Assembly: GCF_030128875.1 (NCBI RefSeq)
Contig: NZ_CP124620.1
Coordinates: 1,612,001-1,676,000, forward strand
DNA from: Stenotrophomonas sp. BIO128-Bstrain
GTDB lineage: Bacteria > Pseudomonadota > Gammaproteobacteria > Xanthomonadales > Xanthomonadaceae
DNA length: 64,000 nt
Reading direction: 5' to 3'
Every line of letters begins with the position of its first letter. Positions within the stretch are counted from its first letter, which is position 1. A program made the position numbers and the translations under genes. Below the pieces are notes generated by a model. It was not told the origin of the DNA, did not search any database, and worked only from the letters and a program-made list of their open reading frames with translations. Shown here piece by piece: positions 47,166 to 55,835 of this stretch.

Positions 47166-50159
47166 TCAGTAGTCGTAACTCACGCTGACCCGCAGCGAAC
47201 GGGGCGCCTGACGCACGGTTGCCGCGCCATACAGCGGATCCGGCTGTCCCGGATCCAGCTCGGCGTACGGCGATTTCCACAGCGCCACCTGGCTGTTGAA
47301 CACATTGAACACGTCCAGGTTGAAGCCCAGCCGACCATCGGCCACTGCCGGGCGGTAGGACACCCCCAGGTCAAGCTGCTTCAGCCACGGTAGGCGCCCC
47401 TGGCTCCCGGGAGGCGCCGGCTGGCCGTTGTAGAAGTGATACGCGATGCCGTAGCCGGATGGGTCTTCGAAGTCCGGCCCGTACGAGCCCAGCGCACTGA
47501 ACGGCGAACCCGAGAGTACCTTCAGGTTGGCCGACACCAACCATTCCGGGGTGAGCTGGTAGTAGCCGTGCAGCTTGAACTGGTGGGTGTGGTCGTTGCT
47601 CTGCGGCCCGTTGGTGTGCTCCATCAGCTGGGCGTAGTCCCACGCCTGCGTGGTGGACACCGCCGTCTGGCCGATCCCCGAGAGCAACTGGCCTTCAGTG
47701 GTCCCGTAACTGCGTGACCAGGTGTAGTCGCCGCGGGCATACCAGCGGCCATCGAACGGATGTTCCAGCGAGAGGTTCACCGCGTAGTAGTTGCGCTTGA
47801 ACTGCGGGAAGCCCATTTCCGCGTTGCTCAGCGGAACCGTCACGTAATTGCCGCCAGTATCGACCAGGTTGAAGGTGTTGGCGCGGCCGGGATTGATCAG
47901 CCAGCAGCTGACCGGGTTGCTGTCCTTGGTCACGTTGTAGCCCAGGCTGCTGGCCTTGCCGAGCACCGCATCGATATCGCAGTAGTCGTCCACGCCGCTG
48001 CGCAGCACGCGGTAGGTCGCTTTGGCCCCGTACACCCAGTCCTGGCCGAGCGCCTTGCTGAAGCCGAGGATGAACTCATCCTGGTAGGACGGCTCGATGC
48101 CGGAGGTGGCCACGGTCTTCGCATCCGGCAGCAGGCCATAGTTGTTGTTGGCCGAAACAGGATCGGAGAACCGGGTGAGGTCTGTCGGATAGCCGTTGCT
48201 GTCGATGCCGCCGTAGGTGTAGTACGTCGAGGTGGCCAGCGTCGCGCCAGCGGCGTTGAACGCCGGGTTCAGCGGCAGCGCCAGGTAATAGCGCCCCACG
48301 TTGCCGAACACCTTGAAGCGGCCATCACCGTCGACATCCCAGCTGAAGCCGAGGCGCGGCGCCCACTGCCCACTGGTCTGCTTGATGTACGCGTCGCCAT
48401 CGCGGTTGAAATTCGTGAACTGGTCCAGGCGCAGGCCAAGATTGAGCAGCAGCCGGTCGGTGACCTGCCAGTTGTCTTCAATGTACTGCGCCCGCTGCGA
48501 CGCCCGTACCGAAGCCAGCGCGCTGTAGACATACTGGCGTACGTAATAGCCGTCCTCGCCATTGCGGATGCCACCTGTCGCCGGCACGCCGAGGCCGGTA
48601 TTGATCGGCACGTTCGGGTTGGACTGCCCGTAGATCCAGTAGTAGCCATCGGCCGAGGCGACCGAACCGCGGTTCAACGCGCGGGCGTTCTGGTTGTCGA
48701 TGCCGAGTGTGATGCTGTGGTCGCCCCACACGTAGTTCGCATCCAGGCGCAGGTTGTTGCTGCGGTTGCCGCGAACCGGATTGACCAGCAGCGAGGTGGT
48801 CTGCGCGTTGGTGATCGGCGTGCCACCGGTCAGCGCCGGATTCTGCAGGTTGGGGCTGCTGAGGTAGGTCAGGCTGCCGTCGTAGGCCGGGTTGCCGATG
48901 TAGTCATCCGTGCGCATTTCGCCGTATTGCGCGCTGACGGTGAGCCGGTCGGTCAGGTAGCCGGTGTACTTGGCCGTCCACAGGTCGCCACCGGTCTTGG
49001 TGGTGTCGTCCTTGCCGCGTTGGGCGCCACGGGTGAGCGTGTCGTAGTCATAGGCGAAGATGTCGCCACGGTATACGTTGCGGCTGGAGGCGCCGGTCAG
49101 CTCCAGCAGATGATTGTCGGTGATGTTCCAATCCACCTTGGCGTACCAGCGGGGGCGCTCGTACTCGTAGCGGGAATAGGAATTCGTCGCCTCCACGTTC
49201 TTGACATCCGTGCCTTCACGGCGCTCCAGCTCGTAGGAGCCGAAGAAGAACAGCCGGTCTTCGATCAACGGGCCGCCGGCATAGATGCTCTGCGTGCTGA
49301 CCCATTCGCGGTCCTTGCTCTCCGGCGCATACAGTGCGCCATCGCCGGGGTAACGCACGTCGTCCTTGTCCGCACGTGTGGATGCCGGCTCCCAGGTGGC
49401 CTGGCCGCCGAAGTGCCACTGATTCGTTCCGCGCTTGCCGACCGCATTGATCACGCCACCATCGGAGCGGCCGTACTTGGCGCTGTAGCCACCGGTGTAG
49501 ATCTCCTGCTGGTCGATGCTTCCGTACGGCAAGGTCAGCCCGCCAAGGCCGCGCAGCGGATCGGTGCTGTTGAAGCCGTTGATGTAGTAGGCGTTCTCCG
49601 CTGCGGATGAACCGCCAAAGCTCACCAGCTGAGCGCCGGTTGGGCCCGCGTAGGTGCCGTTGCCGCTGTTGCCGATCACGCCGGGTGCGAGCTGGGCGAT
49701 GGCCTCGGCCGAACGGCCCAGCGGCAGCCGCTGCAGTTGCTCTGCGGTGATGACCGTACGCGAATCCACGCTGCTCACATCGATCGCGGCGGCGGCACGG
49801 TCCGCGCTGACCTGGATGCCGTCCAGGCGGGTGACATCGCCGAACGATACTTCGGTACTGGTACCGACCGTCAGTGCGACGTCCTGGCGGGTCTGCAGCA
49901 CCTTGCCGTCGGCGTCGCGCGCCTCGACCGAATACCGGCCCAGCGGAAGCTGGCTGATGGTATAGCGACCGCGCGCGTCGACGGTCACTTCGCGGGTGAG
50001 TCCGGTATCGCTGCGAACGAAAATGCGCTGCGCCGATGGCGGCGCCTGGCCGGCGATCGCACCGGTGGTGGACTGTGCATGCAGGGTCGGGGAGGCGGTG
50101 GCAAGCAACACCGCCAACGCCAGCAATCGCGGGCGCAGGGAAAAACGAGCTGTCGTCAT
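47166..50159 (-). CDS. Oar-like TonB-dependent outer-membrane receptor
   Basis: This is a 997-residue outer-membrane protein. The signal peptide is RPRLLALAVLLATASPTLHAQ. A carboxypeptidase-regulatory-like beta-sandwich (about 30-110, GRYTISQLPLGRYSVEARD) follows. The plug domain (about 115-260) contains RLPLGRSAEAIAQLAPGV and GGLTLPYGSIDQQEIYTGGYSAKYGRSDGG, and a beta-barrel runs to a C-terminal aromatic (SVSYDY). This matches the Oar family abundant in Xanthomonadaceae. The start at 50159 gives a clean signal. Ligand unknown, probably a polymer fragment or peptide. Confidence 0.88.
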   Translation of the reverse strand: MTTARFSLRPRLLALAVLLATASPTLHAQSTTGAIAGQAPPSAQRIFVRSDTGLTREVTVDARGRYTISQLPLGRYSVEARDADGKVLQTRQDVALTVGTSTEVSFGDVTRLDGIQVSADRAAAAIDVSSVDSRTVITAEQLQRLPLGRSAEAIAQLAPGVIGNSGNGTYAGPTGAQLVSFGGSSAAENAYYINGFNSTDPLRGLGGLTLPYGSIDQQEIYTGGYSAKYGRSDGGVINAVGKRGTNQWHFGGQATWEPASTRADKDDVRYPGDGALYAPESKDREWVSTQSIYAGGPLIEDRLFFFGSYELERREGTDVKNVEATNSYSRYEYERPRWYAKVDWNITDNHLLELTGASSRNVYRGDIFAYDYDTLTRGAQRGKDDTTKTGGDLWTAKYTGYLTDRLTVSAQYGEMRTDDYIGNPAYDGSLTYLSSPNLQNPALTGGTPITNAQTTSLLVNPVRGNRSNNLRLDANYVWGDHSITLGIDNQNARALNRGSVASADGYYWIYGQSNPNVPINTGLGVPATGGIRNGEDGYYVRQYVYSALASVRASQRAQYIEDNWQVTDRLLLNLGLRLDQFTNFNRDGDAYIKQTSGQWAPRLGFSWDVDGDGRFKVFGNVGRYYLALPLNPAFNAAGATLATSTYYTYGGIDSNGYPTDLTRFSDPVSANNNYGLLPDAKTVATSGIEPSYQDEFILGFSKALGQDWVYGAKATYRVLRSGVDDYCDIDAVLGKASSLGYNVTKDSNPVSCWLINPGRANTFNLVDTGGNYVTVPLSNAEMGFPQFKRNYYAVNLSLEHPFDGRWYARGDYTWSRSYGTTEGQLLSGIGQTAVSTTQAWDYAQLMEHTNGPQSNDHTHQFKLHGYYQLTPEWLVSANLKVLSGSPFSALGSYGPDFEDPSGYGIAYHFYNGQPAPPGSQGRLPWLKQLDLGVSYRPAVADGRLGFNLDVFNVFNSQVALWKSPYAELDPGQPDPLYGAATVRQAPRSLRVSVSYDY

Positions 50160-50502
50160 CGAAGGTCGTACGGGTAGTGGGGGAAGCCATGTCTGTGACC
50201 GCCTCGGGGCGGATTGGACATCGCACATTCATTAACCCCGCTCGCGCCCCAATGCAGAAATGCGCAGGGGTTATGTGGTGTTTGCCGATGGCGATATCGA
50301 CAGCGCCGAAACCATGACACGGGTCACCGCGCAGGCAGGTTCTGCGTGGTTACGCGTAGCGGGCGCAGGTGTGCGGCGCGTGACTCATCACTGCTGGGTC
50401 TGCCGTCATGAGCAATCTGCATCAGTGTCAGCTCACCCGCGGCCGCGCGGCTTCCTACAATCGAGCCTGTCTGCTGCCCTCTCCAACTGCCTGGATGTCC
50501 TG
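50160..50502. other. Divergent promoter region, no gene seen
   Basis: These 343 bases separate the receptor and the thioredoxin-fold lipoprotein. The second gene's frame stays open through most of it, but the sequence has no signal peptide or family character until the ATG at 50503. A short perfect hairpin or clear operator was not seen. Promoters for both genes must lie here. Confidence 0.4.
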
Positions 50503-52056
50503 ATGCGCCTTGCTCTATCCCTTGGTTTGCTGGGCGTGGTTGCCCTGCTCCCGGCCTGCACGCCGGCCCCCTCCCCCGCTGACGCTGCGGCGCCCACGGC
50601 TACCGCACCGGCACCTGCGGAGATCGCCTGGCGCCATGGCGACGTCGACGACGCGTTCGCCGATGCGCGCGACAGCGGCAAGCCCGTGCTGCTGTACTGG
50701 GGCGCGGTGTGGTGCCCGCCCTGCAACCAGCTCAAGGCCACGCTGTTCAAGGATCCGGCCTTCATCGCGCTGACCCGTCAGTACGTGCCCGTCTATCTGG
50801 ACGGGGACGAGGAAGGCGCACAGGCCTGGGGCGAGCGATTCGGCGTGCGCGGCTATCCGACCCTGATCGTGCTTGACCCGCAGCGCAACGAGCTCACCCG
50901 CCTGGCCGGTGGCAACGACAGTGAAGCCCTGACCCGCGCCCTCACCCTGGCTGCCAGCCGTCGCACCGCCGTGAGCGAGGTGCTGCAGCATGCCTTGACG
51001 GCACCACAGGATGTCAGCGCGGAGGACTGGCGCGTGCTCGGCGATTACGGCTGGGAAGTGGATGCCAACCGCCTGGCGGGCAAGCGCGATGCAGCGTCAT
51101 TGCTGCAGCAACTGGCCACTGCTGCGCCCGAGCCGGCGCTGCAGCGGCGGTTCGCGTTGCTGGCGCTCGGTGCAGGCAAGCCGGACAACGCGCCGACCGC
51201 CGCCCAGCGCGACAGCACCCGCGCCCTGCTGGATGCCGTTCTCGCCTCCCCTGCGGAAGTGCGGGCCAATCGGGACCTGCTCGGCTATCAGGGCCCTGCC
51301 CTGGTGGCCCGCGCCAGTTCCACCCCGGACCAGGCCCAGCAACTGGGAACGCAGCTGCTGGGCGCGCTGGATGCCGCGGATCATGCCCTCGGCGACAAAG
51401 CCGATGCGCGGCTCGGCACTGTCATCACCGAGCTTGCCCTGCAGCGCCAGCAGCATCCCGACCAGGACATTCCAGCGGCGCTGAAGGCCAAGGCGCAGCA
51501 GCGTGTCGCGGCCGCCGATGCCGCCGCGACCACACCACACGAACGCCAGGCCACGATCAGTACCGCCGTCTATGTACTCCGCCAGATCAAGAACGATGCC
51601 GCGGCCGAGAAGCTCCTGCTGGCCGAGCTGGAGCGCAGCCAGACACCCTATTACTACATGCCCGAACTGGCCGAACTGGCTGAAGAACGTGGCGACAAGG
51701 CTTCTGCCATCTCCTGGCTGCACAAGGCCTACCAGGGTGCGCAGGGACCGGCCACGCGCGTGCAGTGGGGCGTTCTCTACGTTGAGGGGCTGCTGCGCTT
51801 GAGCCCGGACGATGCGCCGGCGATCGAGACGGCCACCACCGAGGTCATCGCCGATCTGGCTGCCCAGCCAGCCGGCTACCACCAGCGCACCCGCCAGCGG
51901 TTTGAACGGTTGGGCGGTGCGTTGCAGGCGTGGAGCCGCGACCACCACGGCGCGGAAAGCCTGACCCGGCTGCAGGCACGGATGACCGAAACATGCGCGA
52001 AGGCCGCCAGCTCGACCGACAGCAGCGCAGGCTGCGAGCGGTGGCTGAAAAGCTGA
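50503..52056 (+). CDS. Thioredoxin-fold lipoprotein
   Basis: This 517-residue protein starts MRLALSLGLLGVVALLPAC, a lipoprotein signal with LLPAC. The next ~110 residues are a thioredoxin domain with active site GAVWCPPCNQLK (Cys71, Cys74) and cis-Pro in VRGYPTLIV. About residues 190-500 are alpha-helical, TPR-like repeats (ATTPHERQATISTAVYVLRQI, YMPELAELAEERGDKASAISWLHKAY). It is likely a periplasmic thiol reductase or isomerase with a protein-binding tail. It ends just before a hairpin shared with the convergent carboxypeptidase gene. Confidence 0.85.
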   Translation: MRLALSLGLLGVVALLPACTPAPSPADAAAPTATAPAPAEIAWRHGDVDDAFADARDSGKPVLLYWGAVWCPPCNQLKATLFKDPAFIALTRQYVPVYLDGDEEGAQAWGERFGVRGYPTLIVLDPQRNELTRLAGGNDSEALTRALTLAASRRTAVSEVLQHALTAPQDVSAEDWRVLGDYGWEVDANRLAGKRDAASLLQQLATAAPEPALQRRFALLALGAGKPDNAPTAAQRDSTRALLDAVLASPAEVRANRDLLGYQGPALVARASSTPDQAQQLGTQLLGALDAADHALGDKADARLGTVITELALQRQQHPDQDIPAALKAKAQQRVAAADAAATTPHERQATISTAVYVLRQIKNDAAAEKLLLAELERSQTPYYYMPELAELAEERGDKASAISWLHKAYQGAQGPATRVQWGVLYVEGLLRLSPDDAPAIETATTEVIADLAAQPAGYHQRTRQRFERLGGALQAWSRDHHGAESLTRLQARMTETCAKAASSTDSSAGCERWLKS

Positions 52057-52088
52057 CCCGGCAGGTCAGCCCGTCGTCAGGAGCAAGG

Positions 52089-52110
52089 CGCCGCCCGTCG
52101 TTGGGCGGCG
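52089..52110. terminator. Bidirectional hairpin between convergent genes
   Basis: CGCCGCCC-GTCGTT-GGGCGGCG forms a perfect 8-bp stem between the lipoprotein and the carboxypeptidase gene stops. No strong T-run is present. Confidence 0.45.
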
Positions 52111-52126
52111 ACCTCCAACGAGAGCA

Positions 52127-53053
52127 TCAGCGGCGCGGATGCGCCAGCGCAAAGTCCAGGCCGGCGCATACCGCCGCGACCTGCGCATCGTTGCATTCCT
52201 GCGGCGACGTCCGCGGGCTGTCCGGGTAGACCTCGGTGGTGGTGGCGTACAGCGCGTCGGTGAAGCCGGCGCAGGCGCCGATCGAACGCGATTCGCCCCA
52301 GACCACGCCCGGCGACTGCAGCGGCATGCCGATCAGCTCGCCATTGGCATCGGCCGGGGCGATGTGCGTGATCTTCTCCACTGCGGCGATCAACGCCTGC
52401 TGGAACGCCGGCTGCGGATCTTCGCTGTTGCCGATCACGTAGAAGCCATCGGGAATGATGTCCGGCACCAGGGCGATGCCATCGCGGGCGCAGCGCGCCG
52501 GATCGAACTCATGCAGGTCGCTGTCGGTCGTTTCGTGCAGGTCCAGGTGCACCAGCAGGTCATCGCCACGCGCGGCCATCCAGCGCATCAGCGAAGCCGC
52601 TTCTTCGATCTGGCCATCACCACGGAAGCTGCGGTTGGGATCGATCGCATCGGGATTCCAGCGCTGGATGCGCTCATAGCCCCACGGGCTGACGCAGGGC
52701 GCCACGATCAGATTGATACGGCCTGCATACGCCTCGGCGTTCTGATCCAGGAACTGCAGCGCGCCATGCACGCCGCTGGTTTCGTAGCCGTGCACGCCAC
52801 CGGTCACCAGCGCGGTCGGCAGTGCCGGATCCCACTCATGGCTGACCACCGCAAACAGCGGGTAATGATCCGGCGCGTAGTCCAGCTGCCCGTACTGCAC
52901 CACATCGAAACGCTCGCCCAGGCGCTCGAGCGCGGCCACGACATCGTCGTGGTAGCTGCGCTGGCGCTGCTGGCCTGCGCGCCACCGGGCGCGTTCGGCG
53001 TCACCCCAGGGCTGGCCCGGCGTGCCGATGGGATAGAAATGCGTATTGCTCAT
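52127..53053 (-). CDS. M14-family metallocarboxypeptidase
   Basis: This 308-residue zinc carboxypeptidase-like protein has no signal peptide. The zinc-binding HxxE is in TGGVHGYETSG near residues 87-91, with the third ligand in LLVHLDLHETTDSD and an arginine in DPNRSFRGDG. The Glu general base is probably in ATTTEVYPDS. Proteins of this type are annotated as M14 peptidases or AstE/AspA relatives. Cytosolic peptide or N-acyl amino acid hydrolysis is plausible. Confidence 0.85.
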   Translation of the reverse strand: MSNTHFYPIGTPGQPWGDAERARWRAGQQRQRSYHDDVVAALERLGERFDVVQYGQLDYAPDHYPLFAVVSHEWDPALPTALVTGGVHGYETSGVHGALQFLDQNAEAYAGRINLIVAPCVSPWGYERIQRWNPDAIDPNRSFRGDGQIEEAASLMRWMAARGDDLLVHLDLHETTDSDLHEFDPARCARDGIALVPDIIPDGFYVIGNSEDPQPAFQQALIAAVEKITHIAPADANGELIGMPLQSPGVVWGESRSIGACAGFTDALYATTTEVYPDSPRTSPQECNDAQVAAVCAGLDFALAHPRR

Positions 53054-53173
53054 GGTGGTACTCCAAGGATGTCATCCGGTCGCCGGACAACTCACGCCGT
53101 CAGCGACACTGCACTGGATATTCTATCTGCGGCCGTGTGCATCCGGCTGTGCGGACTCCCAACGCTGACAGGT

Positions 53174-53201
53174 AAAGGGAGCCGGTTGCCCGGCTCCCTT
53201 T
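53174..53201 (-). terminator. Intrinsic terminator of the EF-G-like gene
   Basis: A perfect 12-bp stem (AAAGGGAGCCGG / CCGGCTCCCTTT) with a 4-base loop begins 18 bases past the GTPase stop. The A/T ends of the stem provide a short U-tract on the minus strand. Confidence 0.75.
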
Positions 53202-53218
53202 CCGTTCCGCTTTGGCCG

Positions 53219-55267
53219 TCAGGCCGTCTGCGCCGCTTCATACCCGTTCAAGCGCATGTCGCTGGACGCGCGCCCCTGGGTCAGCGAGCGCAGCGACGTG
53301 GTATAGCCACCGAGCCGCGCCAGCGGGGCATAACCCAGCACCTCGGTCTGCCCATCCTGGTCCTCGATCGAGGCCACCCGTCCACTGCGGCGGTTGAGGT
53401 CGCCGACCACATCGCCGACGTTGCCCGACGGCGCGTGGATGGCGATCTCCATCACCGGTTCCAGCAGCTGCGTGCCCGCCTGGGCCAGCGCCGCTTTCAC
53501 CGCTTCACTGCCGGCGCGATGGAAGGCCATGTCCGAGGAGTCCTTGACGTGGGTCTGTCCGTCCACCAGCGTCACCTCGACACCGACCACCGGATGCCCC
53601 AGCGGACCTTCGCCCAGTGCGGCACGCACGCCCTTCTCCACCGCATTGACGAACCCACGCGGAATCGCGCCGCCCACGGTGCGATCGACGAAGGTCACCT
53701 CGCCATCCTCGCGCGGGGCGATGTCGATCAGTACCTGGGCGAACTGGCCCTGGCCACCGGTCTGCTTGGCGACCTTGCCTTCCACCCGTTGCACGGCGCG
53801 CTTCGGCGTTTCCTGGTAGGCCACGCGTGGCTCGCCGGTGCGGATGTTGACGCCCCACTCCGTGCGCAGGCGCTCGACCATGACCTCCAGATGCAGTTCG
53901 CCCATGCCCCAGATCAGGGTTTCACCGCTGTCCGCATCGGTCTCGACGCGGAACGACGGATCCTCCTGCGCCAGGCTGGCCAGGCCTTGGCTGATGCGGA
54001 TCAGGTCGGACGCCTTTTCCGCGGTCAACCGCCACGCCAGCACGGCCTGCTGCGCCTGGATCGTATCGAGCAGCAGCGGGCGCGAGGGCGCACTCAGCGT
54101 TTCACCGCTGACCGCATCCTTCCAGCCCAGCACCGCCACGATGTCACCGGCCACGGCCTGCTTGATGTCGTGGGTCTGGTCGGCCTGCACCCGCACCAGG
54201 CGGCTGACGCGTCGCCCGTGTGCGTGCTGCGAGCTGGCCAGTGCGTCGCCCACCTTCAGCGTGCCCGAGTACACCCGCACGAAGCTCAGCGCACCGTGGT
54301 TCTGGTGCGTGATCTTGAACAGCAGCGCCGCCAGCGGGCCATCCGGGTCGGGCGGCAGCCGCACGTCGGTGCCGTTCTCCGTGGCGACCACCGCTGGCCG
54401 ATCCACTGGCGAAGGCAGATAGTCCACCACGGCGTCCAGCAGCGTCTCCACGCCTTTGCTCTTGAACGCCGAGCCCGCCAGTACCGGCACGCCCGCACCC
54501 GCCAGCGCGCCGCGACGGATCGCCGCGCGCAGTTGTGCGTTGTCGATCGCCTCGCCTTCCAGCCAGGCCTGTGCCAGCACGTCATCGGCATCGGCCACGG
54601 CTTCGATCAGGGCCTCGCGCTGCGGCAGCCACTGGGCAGCCTCATCGGCCGTCCAGGCGTGACGCAAGGCGCCGCCCTTGTCGTCCCACTGCACGGTGCT
54701 GCGGTCAACCAGGTCCACCCAGCCGCTGAACTGGCTTTCGGTGCCGACCGGTACGCCCAGCGCCCACGGGGTGGCGCGCAGCTTCTCGCGCAGCTGCGTG
54801 AGCACGCGCTCGAACGAGGCACCGGTGCGGTCCATCTTGTTGACGAAGGCGATCAGCGGCACCCCGTGGCGACGCGCCTGGCGCCAGACCGATTCGGACT
54901 GGGGCTGCACGCCGTCCACGGCGGAGAACACCGCCACCGCGCCGTCCAGCACGCGCAGGGAGCGTTCCACTTCGATCGCGAAATCGATATGGCCCGGGGT
55001 GTCGATCAGAGTCAGGTGATGGATCGGCTCATCGCGTGGCGCCCAATGCGCCTGCACGGCGGCCGCGCCGATGGTGATGCCGCGCTCGCGCTCGATCGCC
55101 GAAAAATCGGTGGTCGCCGCGCCGTCGTGGACTTCGCCGACGCGATGGATCTCGCCGGTTTTCCACAGCAGGCGTTCGGTGAGCGTGGTCTTGCCGGCGT
55201 CGATGTGGGCAATGATGCCGAGGTTGCGCCGGAGGGAAAGGGTCTGGTACGGGGTATGGGTGTTCAT
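53219..55267 (-). CDS. EF-G-like translational GTPase (FusA2/ribosomal-protection type)
   Basis: This 682-residue paralogue of elongation factor G has the G1 motif AHIDAGKTT at 20-28, switch region RERGITIGAAA, DTPGH and NKMD. Domains II-V follow, ending with a full domain V (EIAIHAPSGNVGDVVGDLNRRSG). It is shorter than housekeeping EF-G and stands apart from ribosomal-protein genes. It is therefore a second, specialised EF-G or a ribosome-protection factor in the Tet(M) style. The ATG at 55267 is preferred over the one at 55303 by homology. It has only a weak ribosome site and is preceded by an unusual leader with two short ORFs, a terminator and a hairpin. Confidence 0.88.
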   Translation of the reverse strand: MNTHTPYQTLSLRRNLGIIAHIDAGKTTLTERLLWKTGEIHRVGEVHDGAATTDFSAIERERGITIGAAAVQAHWAPRDEPIHHLTLIDTPGHIDFAIEVERSLRVLDGAVAVFSAVDGVQPQSESVWRQARRHGVPLIAFVNKMDRTGASFERVLTQLREKLRATPWALGVPVGTESQFSGWVDLVDRSTVQWDDKGGALRHAWTADEAAQWLPQREALIEAVADADDVLAQAWLEGEAIDNAQLRAAIRRGALAGAGVPVLAGSAFKSKGVETLLDAVVDYLPSPVDRPAVVATENGTDVRLPPDPDGPLAALLFKITHQNHGALSFVRVYSGTLKVGDALASSQHAHGRRVSRLVRVQADQTHDIKQAVAGDIVAVLGWKDAVSGETLSAPSRPLLLDTIQAQQAVLAWRLTAEKASDLIRISQGLASLAQEDPSFRVETDADSGETLIWGMGELHLEVMVERLRTEWGVNIRTGEPRVAYQETPKRAVQRVEGKVAKQTGGQGQFAQVLIDIAPREDGEVTFVDRTVGGAIPRGFVNAVEKGVRAALGEGPLGHPVVGVEVTLVDGQTHVKDSSDMAFHRAGSEAVKAALAQAGTQLLEPVMEIAIHAPSGNVGDVVGDLNRRSGRVASIEDQDGQTEVLGYAPLARLGGYTTSLRSLTQGRASSDMRLNGYEAAQTA

Positions 55268-55296
55268 GGTATGGGTCTCGCTGCCAACATCGAGGA

Positions 55297-55330
55297 GCCG
55301 CACGCCGCCGTTGGCTAACGGGCGTGCGGC
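55297..55330 (-). promoter_or_regulatory. Hairpin spanning the end of leader ORF 2
   Basis: Perfect 10-bp arms GCCGCACGCC and GGCGTGCGGC are separated by a 14-base loop that contains the leader ORF's stop codon. The hairpin ends 29 bases before the GTPase start. A ribosome translating the leader would open it. Confidence 0.6.
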
Positions 55331-55359
55331 CAGGTTTGGGGCTCGGCGATCTGGTGCAT
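55315..55359 (-). CDS. Leader ORF 2 (14 codons) upstream of the EF-G-like gene
   Basis: An ATG at 55359 follows a strong AAGGAG eight bases upstream and encodes MHQIAEPQTWPHAR, then stop. This is far better ribosome loading than that of the GTPase itself. The last codons lie in the first arm of the following hairpin. It is likely a regulatory peptide rather than a functional product. Confidence 0.5.
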   Translation of the reverse strand: MHQIAEPQTWPHAR

Positions 55360-55401
55360 GGCACGTTCTCCTTCAAACAGTTCTGGTACGTGGAAACGAA
55401 A

Positions 55402-55422
55402 AGAGCGCCCGGTGGGCGCTCT
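55402..55422 (-). terminator. Intrinsic terminator inside the EF-G-like gene leader
   Basis: A perfect 9-bp stem, AGAGCGCCC-ACC-GGGCGCTCT on the minus strand, is followed by TTTCGTTT. No complete gene lies upstream of it on this strand, only a 29-codon leader ORF that ends 30 bases before the stem. Its likely role is transcription attenuation. Confidence 0.7.
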
Positions 55423-55452
55423 GCTTGGGGTCCAGGGTGACCGGTGTTCCGG

Positions 55453-55542
55453 TCAGCAGCCTCGCACTCCGATTGGCAGACGCGCCCGTGCCGCGTAAAC
55501 GCGGGTCAGGGTAAAAAACGTCAGAAGCGGCATCGAAGTCAT
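55453..55542 (-). CDS. Leader ORF 1 (29 codons) upstream of the attenuator
   Basis: An ATG at 55542, preceded by AGGTGA, encodes a 29-residue peptide starting MTSMPLLTFFTLTRVYAARA and ending GVRGC. It stops 30 bases before the terminator stem, in the classical spacing of a transcription attenuator. The product is Thr/Leu/Phe- and Arg-rich, and there is no run of one amino acid, so stalling rather than aminoacyl-tRNA shortage may be the signal. Confidence 0.45.
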   Translation of the reverse strand: MTSMPLLTFFTLTRVYAARARLPIGVRGC

Positions 55543-55835
55543 GGGGTCACCTGGGGTGTAGCCGGCATTGTAGACCTCTGACGGGCCGCGACAAGCCCTC
55601 ATTGGATGCATCGGCGCAACAATGAAGTCCAATTGGTCCACATGGCTGCCATGGATAGGACGGCAATGGTTGCTGCCCGTTCGAACATGCGAATGTGTCG
55701 CAATTGCGTATGCGGCGCAAATCCTTAAAATGGCGGCTTATGCGTCGCTTCGGCGACGCCCGCGAGGCCGGCACTGCCGACGAGGCATCGAGCCGGCGCC
55801 CGCGCCCCTTCCTCCGCGTTGTCGAGTTGTTGCCC
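55543..55835. other. Divergent promoter region between GTPase leader and siderophore receptor
   Basis: These 293 bases carry no supported gene. A weak Fur-like dyad, TGCGAATGTGTCGCA, is at 55688-55702. AT-rich TTAAAAT near 55724 could be a -10 element for the receptor gene. Both calls are low confidence. Confidence 0.35.

Noticed and set aside
46339..47280. Longer start (ATG at 47280) for the lipoprotein gene
   Set aside because: The extra 82 residues are Arg-rich non-coding-like sequence and would bury the lipoprotein signal. The ATG at 47034 begins the signal directly.
47760..49610. A 616-codon plus-strand open frame opposite the Oar-like receptor
   Set aside because: Shadow of the receptor gene, with no signal, motif or ribosome site.
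52139..55318. A 1,059-codon plus-strand open frame opposite the carboxypeptidase and EF-G-like genes
   Set aside because: It spans two real minus-strand genes and an intergenic region, has shadow composition and no recognisable domain.
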